The translations under genes and the position numbers were made by a program. DNA of 64,000 nucleotides from Fabrea salina (Eukaryota > Ciliophora > Heterotrichea > Heterotrichida > Fabreidae), in NCBI GenBank assembly GCA_022984795.1, contig JALIHJ010000014.1, positions 186,001 through 250,000 on the forward strand, written 5' to 3'. Shown here in pieces: positions 27,576 through 35,676 of the stretch (the first letter of the stretch is position 1; every line of letters begins with the position of its first letter). The notes beneath the pieces are model-generated. The model was not told the DNA's origin. It ran no database searches and saw nothing but the letters and a program-made list of their open reading frames with translations.

Positions 27576-28517
27576 CTATAAAGGTGTGACTTCAGTAAGG
27601 ATAGAAAAGTTCCCTGTCTTAAAGTCACAGGACTTGAGTTTTTTGAACTGTTTGGCAATTTTAAGGGTCTTTTCTACATTGAAGTGCTTTAAGGTGCATT
27701 TACTAATCACTTCAAGTACGTCTGAAGAGTTTAGTAACTGGTGTTTAAGTTGTTTGGCAATAGCAAGGGCTACATTTACGATGAAGCCCAAGCCCTTTGC
27801 AAATAAGTTATCCCAAACCCTCACTACATCTTCTACCTTCATTGAGACTGAAAACAAGGTCAAGAACCACTTCACTAGCCAAAAGTTGTCGTCTATTCCG
27901 TGTTTTTGAAGTAACTCTTGGAGCTCAGGCATCTGGTCAGAAAGCTCAGAATGAAACACTTCGCACATTTTCATAACTAAAGGAAAACCTTTTTGGAACA
28001 GTCCTTTGATTCCAAACTGACAACATAGCAGCTCTAGCATTCCAAAGGTTTCACTTTGGTTGCCTTTGGAAACCACTAGTAGCACCCCTGCAACGTAGTT
28101 CAAGCCTTGGCAGTAACCTATGTCTTCTGCACTAGATGAAAAAGCCACCAGCACGTTCCTCAAAGCTGCCTGAGTGTCTTTTGTGAAGAAAGTGTGGTTG
28201 GGGAAGGTCCTTTCAACGTCTTTTTCGATTGAAAAAGAATGCTGAGTAGGGTTGGAGATTAGCTGGACAAACCTTTCATGGTCGGCTTGGAAGTTCAAAG
28301 CAGCTTTCCAAACTTCCCACCTAGTTTCTGGGTTCAGTTGCTTTTTTAGCAGTTTTCTGAATTTTTTGGGTTTGCGCTTTTTAAGAGTTTTCAAAGAGTT
28401 GCCTTGCAAAAGGTTTCTTTTCCTAGAAACTTTGGGTTTGTTAAGAGACTCTTGAGTGCTAGGCAGTGGTTTCTGAGAGCCAACACGAACTACTTTTGAT
28501 CCACACACAGACCCCAT
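27576..28517 (-). CDS. TBC-domain Rab GTPase-activating protein
   Basis: The 313-residue protein starts MGSVCGS, a plausible N-myristoylation signal. The TBC domain (about 60-290) keeps both catalytic fingers: the arginine in 'IEKDVERTFPNH' and the glutamine in 'IGYCQGLNYVAGVLL'. It should therefore be active in stimulating GTP hydrolysis on a Rab. It is close to the minimal TBC-only form, with a basic linker between the lipid anchor and the domain. The Rab partner is unknown. Its TAG stop is 9 nt from the LCMT1 stop. Confidence 0.9.
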   Translation of the reverse strand: MGSVCGSKVVRVGSQKPLPSTQESLNKPKVSRKRNLLQGNSLKTLKKRKPKKFRKLLKKQLNPETRWEVWKAALNFQADHERFVQLISNPTQHSFSIEKDVERTFPNHTFFTKDTQAALRNVLVAFSSSAEDIGYCQGLNYVAGVLLVVSKGNQSETFGMLELLCCQFGIKGLFQKGFPLVMKMCEVFHSELSDQMPELQELLQKHGIDDNFWLVKWFLTLFSVSMKVEDVVRVWDNLFAKGLGFIVNVALAIAKQLKHQLLNSSDVLEVISKCTLKHFNVEKTLKIAKQFKKLKSCDFKTGNFSILTEVTPL

Positions 28518-28650
28518 TTATTAAAAACACTTAGTAGTTTCAACTGGGTTTAAGAAAACTCACTACCAATGAAAGTCTTTAAAAGTTATTTCAATTTCTG
28601 ACTTACCATTTTTTTCTTTAGCTTGCAAAACACTCTGTATAATATTTAAT
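28518..28650. promoter_or_regulatory. divergent spacer between TBC and TPR/RRM-like genes
   Basis: This 133-nt A/T-rich spacer is longer than most divergent gaps here. It contains TATA-like words near the plus-strand start (TGTATAATATTTAAT just before 28651) and a run of seven T. No frame or RNA structure was seen. Confidence 0.35.
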
Positions 28651-29472
28651 ATGTATTATAAACACCTCAACACTGTTGAACACGGCACACACAGTTTTGC
28701 ACAGTGCCCCATCAAAGTGCGTGACCCTAACATCTCTAGAAAATCCGACCCTCTTCCAGTTCCTAAAGGCGACTCTCCTTACGCACTGGCTAAGCGCGCA
28801 GAGTACATCGAAAAAAACCTAGAAAAAGCTAAAGACCTCTATAAAAAAGCAATTTCTCAAGGAGACCGCAAGGAAAGCGCAGTCAAGGACTTGGCAAGCG
28901 TACTGCACCAAGAAGGCCGCACACAAGAAGCTTGCCAGATCCTTAGTCAGTACTCACACTTGTTCCCAGACCAAAACAAACTCAGGAACCTTCTAGCCAA
29001 CCTCAAAAAGCAAGTCTCCCCTACTGGGAATTGTCTCAACAAGAACCTCAGAATCTGGCCCCTTTCACACAAAGACACTTCTTCAAGTGTGAAGAGGCTC
29101 TTCAAGAACGGGTCCAGAATCCTAGACGTAGAAATCAAACAAGACATTGCTGACCCCAACAGGGGCAAGTTCGCGATTGTTAGGTTCTCTAGCCACTCTG
29201 CAGCCCGGAAGACTTTGGAAGGATTCCACAAATGGGACAAGTACAGAGTGGAGTGGGTCACTGCTAACGGAGAGATTATTGGAGAGGCCAACCACTCCAG
29301 ACACAAACGCGAAATTCCAAAGTTGGGCAGAGAAGGCTTGTCCATTTGGAGTTTGCCGGTTGACGAGTTGCAACCACAACTTGCTAGGTTTCCTTATGCA
29401 GACGAGGAAACTGCCAAGTTTTTACTGGGCAAGGACTTATTTAACGCACTAGAAGACTCTTTCACTGTGTAA
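28651..29472 (+). CDS. TPR-like / RRM-like protein, 273 aa
   Basis: Residues about 45-120 form two or three TPR-like helices ('AEYIEKNLEKAKDLYKKAIS', 'AVKDLASVLHQEGRTQEACQ'). Residues about 130-205 have an RRM-like pattern with 'KFAIVRFSSHSAARKTLEGF' in the position of RNP1 and the following helix. The tail is polar. I do not recognise an orthologue. A protein combining TPR and RRM may work in RNA processing (inference). A TATA-like GTATAATATTT directly precedes the start codon. Confidence 0.62.
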   Translation: MYYKHLNTVEHGTHSFAQCPIKVRDPNISRKSDPLPVPKGDSPYALAKRAEYIEKNLEKAKDLYKKAISQGDRKESAVKDLASVLHQEGRTQEACQILSQYSHLFPDQNKLRNLLANLKKQVSPTGNCLNKNLRIWPLSHKDTSSSVKRLFKNGSRILDVEIKQDIADPNRGKFAIVRFSSHSAARKTLEGFHKWDKYRVEWVTANGEIIGEANHSRHKREIPKLGREGLSIWSLPVDELQPQLARFPYADEETAKFLLGKDLFNALEDSFTV

Positions 29473-29526
29473 ATACTTAATGTTTATGTTGTATATAATA
29501 GCTTTATTATCCGTTTTATGTAATAA

Positions 29527-32500
29527 ATGGGACATCATACCCAGGTGAGTCCACATGATAGAGCTGGAATACTTTCAAGGATCTTTTTTGCTTGGTTGTT
29601 CCCAATAGTGCGGCAAACTCCACCAGATGTAGACGAAGCCAAACTCACAGCACTCCCTAAAGCTGTAAACATTGAGCAAGGCTTCAACAGACTCAAGTCG
29701 GCTTGGAAAAAGCAACTAGAGTCCAAAAGCCCCAGTTTTATGTCAGCTTTGGTGAGTTGTTTTAAGTGGGAACTCCTAAACATTACATTCTTGTTTTCAA
29801 TGATATTTATGCTGCCTTTGGTATCCTCCATGTTAATAGGCTTGATAATCAACTACCTAGAAGACGACCTTTCAGTTTGGGTAGGACTGGGTTTGGCCTG
29901 GGGAGTTTTGATTCTGTCGATTTTGATTGCTACTTCTACTTCACACGCTTTGTTTTGGGGTGGAGTTCTTGGGTCTGTGATCAAGTTGTCTGGAGTCCAA
30001 CTCCTATATGACAAAACCTTCAAACTGGCTTACTCTGCACTGAACGAAAACAGTGCTGCTGGAAAGATAGTGACTTTGGCGGCTAAGGACTTTGAAAGCT
30101 TTGACAAAGTGTACTTAGCTACCTTTGCAGTGTTTGCGCCTTTTTACCTGCCAGCAGCTGGGTTTGCTCTTTGGTGGTACTTAGGAGTTTCTGGGCTGGT
30201 AGGCTTAGGAGTGTCTTTGCTGAACCTTCCTATGCAGATAATTTTTAGCGTGATGTTCAACAGGATCTGGACTAGGTTTTCTAATGCCACAGACGAAAGA
30301 GTCAGTTTGGTCACAGACATCATTGAAGGAATCAAGATTCTGAAACTTTACGCTTGGGAAAAGCCTTTTCTAAGCATGAATGAGTCTGTTAGGGAAACTG
30401 AAATTTCCCACATTAGAAAGGCTTCTTACTACAGAGTAAGTAGCTACACTATGTTTTTGTGTGGACAAGCTTTGTTGCTCTTAGTGACTTACTGGGTGTA
30501 TGTGTCTTTGGGAAACGAACTAGTTTACAACTCTGTGTTTGTAGGAATGGCCATACTTACACAAGTGCACTTGTATAACTCTTCTTGCTTTGCAATGGCT
30601 ATGGAGTTCACAGGCATTTACAGAGCTGCGTGCACTCGCATTACGCAAGCCTTGTTGTTGCCTGAAAAAGAACGACAAACTTTGCAGCACTCCAACCCCT
30701 CTACCGTTGAAATAGTTAGCATGAGTGCTTCCTGGGAAAGCAAAAAGCCTGACTCTACTTCTGAGTCAGACAAGCTCACAACTAAGTCCGAGCAGTCAGT
30801 TGCGCTCAACAACGTGAACTTAAAAGTTGAACCTGGAGAACTCTGTGTAGTAATTGGAGAAGTTGGTTCAGGAAAGAGTTCTTTACTGATGAGCTTGCTG
30901 GGAGAACTTCACATATTGGAAGGCAAAATCAACATAGGGAACAGCGTGGCCTTTGTGGAGCAAGAACCCTGGATTTTAACAGCTAGTATCAAAGACAACA
31001 TCCTTATGGACAAGTGCGAAGACGAAAATAAGTACTGGAAAACCACTGAAGCCTGCTGTTTAAGTGAAGACTTTAAAGAAATGGCTCACCAAGATATGAC
31101 TATGATAGGAGACAAAGGAGTCAACATCAGTGGAGGCCAAAAAGCCAGAATAGCCCTAGCACGTGCAGTTTACACAGACAGAGACATCTACTTAATGGAC
31201 GACCCCCTTTCAGCAGTGGACGCAGCAGTGTCTTCAAAGTTGTTTACTAGGTGCATTAAAGGAGTGCTTAAGTCCAAAACTAGAATTCTAGTTACTCACC
31301 AGCAGTTTGTTCTTCCGGAGGCTGACAAAATAGTGTTGATGCACCAAGGACAGATACTTTTTCAAGGGAACTACCAAGAGTTTCTGTCTTACTCCAAAAC
31401 TTACTCAACTTTGCTAAGGTCTCTAGACTACGACACTGAAAACACTGAAAAGCCCAACGAGCTTGTAATAGCTTCGAAGCCCAAAGACCACTTAGGCATC
31501 ATTTCGGAAGAAAAAGACACAGGAAGCGTGCCATTGAGACTCTACTTGGACTTTTTTTTGGAGTCCTTCAAGCACTCTTTTTTGATAGTGCTTTACATAG
31601 TGTTTTGCGTAGCAATGCAAGGACTGTACGTGTTTATCCAGTGGTGGATAGCTTACTGGACGGACCAAAACAAGTCAGAACAAGGTGAAGTGTTTTATGT
31701 GCAGGTGCTAGGACTGATGCTGGGAGTATTGTTTGTAGGAACCTTTATAAGGAACTTTATATTCATCCAAACTCTGCTTAGTTCCTGCAAAAGCGTTTAC
31801 TTAAAAGCCCTTTACGGAGTAGCCAGTACCTGTTCGACCTTTTTCGACGCCAACCCTACTGGAAGGATCATCAACAGGTTTTCTAGGGACACCTACATTA
31901 TGGACGACGTAATGACTGTGTTTATGATGGACTTAGTGCAGATGGCTTTGATCTTTTTTGGCTATGTGATTGCTATGGCGATCTTTGTACCCATGAACAT
32001 TGTCTCGATAGTGCTTTTTGTGGTGCTTGTTATGAAGTTGCGTTCGCAAAGCGTGCCTGCAGCAAGGGAACTTAAAAGAATTGAGTTGATTACTCGGAGT
32101 CCTATTTTTAACTGGCTCAACGCAGGAGTTACAGGCATAATCCAAGTAAGGTGCTTTGGTTGGAGAAAGTTCTTTTTCGACAACTTGCAAGAAACAGCCC
32201 AACACAACATGCGGGCTTACTACCACTTTGCTTCGCAACTCAGGTACTTCTTATACTTCACTGACTTAGCAGTGGCCTTTGTAGTAGGCATAAATACCTT
32301 TTTTGTAGTGTTTTGGTTTGGAAAGCAAGACCCAGCTGCTGGGGCTTTGAGCATAGCCTTTGCTTTGTCAGTAGGAACTATTATAAGCTACATAGGGAGG
32401 GACTGGCTTGAAACTGAAATAGGAATGACTAGTGTGCAGCGACTCTACGACTACAGCAACTTGCCTGCTGAAGAGTCAGGCGTGACTAAAGAACTCATTG

Positions 32501-33285
32501 TCACAGAGGGCAAGGTGGTCTTTTACAACGTAGTTATGAAGTACAGAGAGCACCTAGAGCCTGCTTTGAAAGGCCTCACTTTTGAAATACAGCCTAGACA
32601 GAAAATAGGAATAGTTGGAAGAACTGGAGCAGGTAAGTCCTCCATCTTCCAGTGCATCTTTAGACTAGTGCCTTTGAACTCAGGGTGCATTATGATTGAC
32701 AACCAAGACATTTCCCAAGTAACACTTGAGTCACTGCGCATGCAAATAGGCATTATTCCACAGCTGCCCTTTATGTTCCGCACCAGTGTGCGCAAGAACC
32801 TGGACCCCTACGACGAGTACTTAGACGAAGAAATCTGGGAAGCACTTGAAAAGGTGGAGCTTAAAAAGATCTTTCAAAAAGAACCTATGGGTATTTACAG
32901 CAACATTTCTAGTGGGTCGGCTTCACTTTCAATGGGCCAAAGGCAACTGCTGTGCCTTGCGAGAATGCTTCTGCGCAGAAACAAAGTCCTGTTTTTGGAT
33001 GAAGCTACAGCCAACGTAGACAACAAAACTGACGAGTTAATTCAAGCTAAGGTCAACGAGTTCTTTTACGCTTCTACAGTGGTTTGCATAGCCCACAGGA
33101 TCAACACAGTGATTGACGCTGACTCCATAGTTGTTATGCAGGCTGGCAGAGTAGGAGAAAGTGGGCACCCTGCAGAGTTACTTGAAAACCCCAACAGCAT
33201 GTTTTCTTTGCTTGTGAACGAACTGGGAGCTGAAGAAGCCCAGAGGATGAAAGAAGTAGCTAATTCTTCTAAAAAGCCTAATTAA
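29527..33285 (+). CDS. ABC transporter, subfamily C (MRP type, without TMD0)
   Basis: The 1,252-residue product is a full TMD-NBD-TMD-NBD transporter of the short ABCC (MRP4-like) layout, with the linker-like N-terminus 'AGILSRIFFAWLFPIVRQ'. NBD1 has Walker A 'GEVGSGKSS' near 444, signature 'ISGGQKARIALARA' and Walker B 'IYLMDDPLSAVD' with Asp instead of the catalytic Glu, as is normal in ABCC. NBD2 has Walker A 'GRTGAGKSS', signature 'LSMGQRQLLCLAR' and Walker B 'VLFLDEATANVD' with the catalytic Glu. Such pumps export organic anions, conjugates or nucleotides. The substrate is unknown. It converges on the next gene with 7 nt between stops. Confidence 0.95.
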   Translation: MGHHTQVSPHDRAGILSRIFFAWLFPIVRQTPPDVDEAKLTALPKAVNIEQGFNRLKSAWKKQLESKSPSFMSALVSCFKWELLNITFLFSMIFMLPLVSSMLIGLIINYLEDDLSVWVGLGLAWGVLILSILIATSTSHALFWGGVLGSVIKLSGVQLLYDKTFKLAYSALNENSAAGKIVTLAAKDFESFDKVYLATFAVFAPFYLPAAGFALWWYLGVSGLVGLGVSLLNLPMQIIFSVMFNRIWTRFSNATDERVSLVTDIIEGIKILKLYAWEKPFLSMNESVRETEISHIRKASYYRVSSYTMFLCGQALLLLVTYWVYVSLGNELVYNSVFVGMAILTQVHLYNSSCFAMAMEFTGIYRAACTRITQALLLPEKERQTLQHSNPSTVEIVSMSASWESKKPDSTSESDKLTTKSEQSVALNNVNLKVEPGELCVVIGEVGSGKSSLLMSLLGELHILEGKINIGNSVAFVEQEPWILTASIKDNILMDKCEDENKYWKTTEACCLSEDFKEMAHQDMTMIGDKGVNISGGQKARIALARAVYTDRDIYLMDDPLSAVDAAVSSKLFTRCIKGVLKSKTRILVTHQQFVLPEADKIVLMHQGQILFQGNYQEFLSYSKTYSTLLRSLDYDTENTEKPNELVIASKPKDHLGIISEEKDTGSVPLRLYLDFFLESFKHSFLIVLYIVFCVAMQGLYVFIQWWIAYWTDQNKSEQGEVFYVQVLGLMLGVLFVGTFIRNFIFIQTLLSSCKSVYLKALYGVASTCSTFFDANPTGRIINRFSRDTYIMDDVMTVFMMDLVQMALIFFGYVIAMAIFVPMNIVSIVLFVVLVMKLRSQSVPAARELKRIELITRSPIFNWLNAGVTGIIQVRCFGWRKFFFDNLQETAQHNMRAYYHFASQLRYFLYFTDLAVAFVVGINTFFVVFWFGKQDPAAGALSIAFALSVGTIISYIGRDWLETEIGMTSVQRLYDYSNLPAEESGVTKELIVTEGKVVFYNVVMKYREHLEPALKGLTFEIQPRQKIGIVGRTGAGKSSIFQCIFRLVPLNSGCIMIDNQDISQVTLESLRMQIGIIPQLPFMFRTSVRKNLDPYDEYLDEEIWEALEKVELKKIFQKEPMGIYSNISSGSASLSMGQRQLLCLARMLLRRNKVLFLDEATANVDNKTDELIQAKVNEFFYASTVVCIAHRINTVIDADSIVVMQAGRVGESGHPAELLENPNSMFSLLVNELGAEEAQRMKEVANSSKKPN

Positions 33286-33292
33286 GTTACTA

Positions 33293-33862
33293 TTATTTAA
33301 AAATTCCAAATTTCTGCTTGAGATTAATTAGTTTTTGCCAGGGAGGACTTAGATGAAAAACGTTTTTTTTGTATCTAATAAGTGAGGGCGACTTGGAGAT
33401 TTTCCTTATACTGGGCAAGTTTACACTTTTGTTGTTTATGTTTGAAGTTCTGTCTACTGAGTTAACTTTCCTCTGGTACTTTAACAAGAACTTTTGTCTG
33501 TTTTTAGCTTGAGTGCTGGATTCGTAGCTTTTGCTAGGCATAAACTTAAGCGAGCTTTTGTCGTGGATCCTATAATTCAGCGGGAAGCGCTTGAACATAG
33601 GTAAATCTCTTTCACTAAAGACTCCTTTGACTTGGAAGTAGTTAACTTTGGAGTCTGTTCTGAGAGTGTGCGGAGTTTGTTCGTCTTCTTTGTTGTCTGT
33701 TTCGATGCAAATAGACTTTTTCTCGCGAATAACTTTAGGAAGGACAATGCTTATTCCTTCCTGCTTTCTTCTGGGGGGAGACTTTCTCGCAGTTGACTCT
33801 CTGCTCCTCCTCACAACTGGACTTGACTTTCCACTTAGTAGTATACTGCTCCAGTCTTCCAT
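33293..33862 (-). CDS. hypothetical basic protein, 189 aa
   Basis: The start is taken at 33862, where the frame meets the divergent neighbour; an in-frame ATG at 33913 would lie inside that neighbour's coding region. The product is basic, rich in Ser, Lys and Arg, with 'SPPRRKQ' and several SP dipeptides. It has no membrane segment or known domain. It looks like a disordered, possibly phosphorylated protein of unknown function. It is supported by the uninterrupted frame and tight convergent packing against the ABCC gene. Its ATG is separated from the plus-strand ATG by a single base. Confidence 0.55.
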   Translation of the reverse strand: MEDWSSILLSGKSSPVVRRSRESTARKSPPRRKQEGISIVLPKVIREKKSICIETDNKEDEQTPHTLRTDSKVNYFQVKGVFSERDLPMFKRFPLNYRIHDKSSLKFMPSKSYESSTQAKNRQKFLLKYQRKVNSVDRTSNINNKSVNLPSIRKISKSPSLIRYKKNVFHLSPPWQKLINLKQKFGIFK

Positions 33863-33863
33863 A

Positions 33864-34343
33864 ATGCTGCGTTTATTTATTAGGAACTTCAGAACTAACC
33901 TTCCTAAGTCCAAAGACTACCTTTACGACTTAGAAAGGGTCGAGCCTTCCAACCCTAGGTATGTTATAGATGACGAACACACTCTAAACCCTTCAGAAAC
34001 AACTTTCAAGAGTTCTAGTGTAGCACTGCTTTTTTACTTAACAGGAGGGTACTTGGTGTACTTCTGCACAAGACTAGTGTACGACTATGAGTGGGACAGG
34101 TTCTACCACGTTTACTACCCTGCTTCTATGGAGTACTTCGACGTGCTTTCAAGACACTACATCCACAAAGTTAGAGTGTTAGAAAAACAGATGCCTGGAA
34201 GCATAGCAGAGTTACTTCCCAAAAGCGAGGCAACACCTACAGCTAAAAGGAGTTCTGACATCAAGCCTGAAGAAGTTTCCCAAATGCTTGAAACTGAATC
34301 CAAGATTGGAGAAGCCCTTTCTAATTTCTTTAATAAAAAATGA
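33864..34343 (+). CDS. hypothetical single-pass membrane protein, possibly mitochondrial, 159 aa
   Basis: The ATG at 33864 is chosen; the upstream in-frame ATG at 33648 would overlap the divergent gene. The N-terminus 'MLRLFIRNFRTNLPKSK' is basic and amphipathic and could be a mitochondrial presequence. One hydrophobic segment (about 52-72, 'SSVALLFYLTGGYLVYFCTR') is followed by a polar C-terminal region. No family is recognised. The stop is TGA, the only TGA stop in the window. It follows a run of six A, and the next frame continues for 45 codons, so the true C-terminus is uncertain. Confidence 0.6.
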   Translation: MLRLFIRNFRTNLPKSKDYLYDLERVEPSNPRYVIDDEHTLNPSETTFKSSSVALLFYLTGGYLVYFCTRLVYDYEWDRFYHVYYPASMEYFDVLSRHYIHKVRVLEKQMPGSIAELLPKSEATPTAKRSSDIKPEEVSQMLETESKIGEALSNFFNKK

Positions 34344-34477
34344 AGTGGCCCCAACTAGACTTGGCAAAGGTCGAAGAGGAACTCCAAGAAGTCAAGCCTC
34401 CAAAAAGAGTGCTTCCTGAAGCTGTGATTTGCATAATAAAAACTATGATATCTGCTAGGCTAAAGTTAATTAGTTAG
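34340..34477 (+). CDS. small ORF, 45 aa, or C-terminal extension of the preceding gene
   Basis: ATG at 34340 overlaps the TGA of the preceding gene (ATGA) and the frame ends in TAG at 34475-34477. The product is mixed charged ('MKWPQLDLAKVEEELQEVKP') with a short hydrophobic stretch. It is too small to classify. It is supported by its stop, which overlaps the CTR stop by 4 nt in the same TTAG arrangement seen between 4812 and 4815. It could be a separate micro-gene, a frameshifted extension of the 159-residue protein, or an artefact of a one-base length error in the A-run. Confidence 0.4.
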   Translation: MKWPQLDLAKVEEELQEVKPPKRVLPEAVICIIKTMISARLKLIS

Positions 34478-34929
34478 TGGCAAGGCTTGCTTAGGAACTC
34501 CTGAGACACGCTCTCTGGAAGCCTTGACTTAGGAATAAAGTTAACTATGAAGTGCCCACTTGCAAGTCCAGTTACTATTGCAAAAAATACCCCTGTATTG
34601 TAGGTCATAGCTCCCAGCATCAACAAGTAACTCAGACACAACCAACCAAACCTTATAGCTGCCAGTAAACCAAGTACCTTGACTTTTCGGGATTCAAACA
34701 AAGACTTGTACTTAGTTTCTCGGTGGTAACTCATAAGTTTTGACTGAAGTAAAAACAAAAGTTCAAGCACAATTCCACTAGCAAAGAGTCCGATCAAAGC
34801 TAACCAGTAGTACCCTGCTGAAGAAATGTCCCAGCTGCTTATAGTTTACCTTTCAAAAAACAAAGTGACACTGTGACTGTTGTAAAAAGTCATCTGCATA
34901 CTCATACTCATAGTCTTATTCATGTCCAT
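34474..34929 (-). CDS. CTR-family high-affinity copper transporter
   Basis: Exon 1 (34850-34929) and exon 2 (34474-34834) join across a 15-nt intron to give 146 residues. The exposed N-terminus is methionine-rich (MDMNKTMSMSMQMTFYNS), ending in the 'MTFY' found before helix 1 in CTR1. Three helices follow. The second and third carry the family signature MxxxM-x12-GxxxG exactly: MLGAM, twelve residues, GLASG. CTR proteins form trimers that pass Cu(I) through a methionine-lined pore. Without the intron the copper-binding N-terminus would be missed. The start lies 7 nt from the divergent SDR start; a second ATG two codons in would make this 13 nt. Confidence 0.93.
34835..34849 (-). other. 15-nt intron in CTR copper transporter
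   Basis: GTAAACTATAAGCAG on the minus strand, phase 2. Splicing forms AGC and joins the methionine-rich N-terminus to helix 1. Confidence 0.94.
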
Positions 34930-34936
34930 CTTTAAA

Positions 34937-35644
34937 ATGAATTATTGGATTCTTGTTTTAGGAGCCAGCAAAGGCATTGGCAAAGCCATTGCTCTGCACT
35001 TAGCCAGGACCTACCCAGAGTTTAGAGTGCTAGCAGTTGCTCGGAACTTTAACTCTGAGGAGTTCTCAGCCTACCCCAACATAGTAACCTTAACTGCTGA
35101 CTTGTCTTCAGAAAACAGTTTGTTCCACATTACTTCTGCAATAGGCGAAGGCAGAGTTAAGCACATAGTCTACTCAGCTACAGCACTAGGCCCTTTCATA
35201 GAGGATTCTGAAGCCAAAGACTTTTCTGTGCTAATGACACTAAACTCTAAAACTCCACTTTTTCTATGCAGGGACTTGGCCCCCAAACTAGACACTGACT
35301 CTAAAGTTTTGTTTTTGAACTCTATGCAGGCTTACCACTATACTCTTAACTCACCTTTTTACTCAATGTCCAAAGCTGCTTTAGTCATGACTGCTAAAGT
35401 ACTTAAAAAAGACTCAGGACTAGCAGTAAGCACTTTGATTCCTGGAACAGTTAAAACAGACATGCTAGGAGAAGTGCTTGAAAGAATTCCTAACTGGCAA
35501 GTAGAAGCTACAAAAGTACTGGAGCCTCACCAAGTGGCTAAGTTTGTGGCTCACTTGTTGAGTAGTCAAGTTTCCCAAGAAGACTTTTCACAGAAAGAGT
35601 GGAGTTTACTTGACCCAAGCACTTACGAAGACATTATTAGTTAA
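34937..35644 (+). CDS. short-chain dehydrogenase/reductase
   Basis: The start at 34937 (MNYWILVLGASKGIG) is preferred over the in-frame ATG at 34922, which overlaps the divergent CTR start. The 235-residue product has the SDR nucleotide-binding motif GASKGIG at about 9-15, the catalytic Ser in 'VLFLNSMQAY' and the YxxxK pair in 'YSMSKAAL'. A 'LIPGTVKTDM' block follows, typical of classical SDRs. It should be an NAD(P)H-dependent oxidoreductase. The layout resembles sepiapterin-reductase-like members, but substrate cannot be assigned. It is followed 32 nt later by the p62-like gene on the same strand. Confidence 0.88.
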   Translation: MNYWILVLGASKGIGKAIALHLARTYPEFRVLAVARNFNSEEFSAYPNIVTLTADLSSENSLFHITSAIGEGRVKHIVYSATALGPFIEDSEAKDFSVLMTLNSKTPLFLCRDLAPKLDTDSKVLFLNSMQAYHYTLNSPFYSMSKAALVMTAKVLKKDSGLAVSTLIPGTVKTDMLGEVLERIPNWQVEATKVLEPHQVAKFVAHLLSSQVSQEDFSQKEWSLLDPSTYEDIIS

Positions 35645-35676
35645 CTACACTTAAATGACTTCACAATAATTTTCTG

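Noticed and set aside
33648-33863. Longer plus-strand frame starting at 33648 upstream of the 33864 gene.
   Set aside because: It overlaps the divergent minus-strand gene by over 200 nt and its start lacks the A/T-rich context; 33864 fits better.
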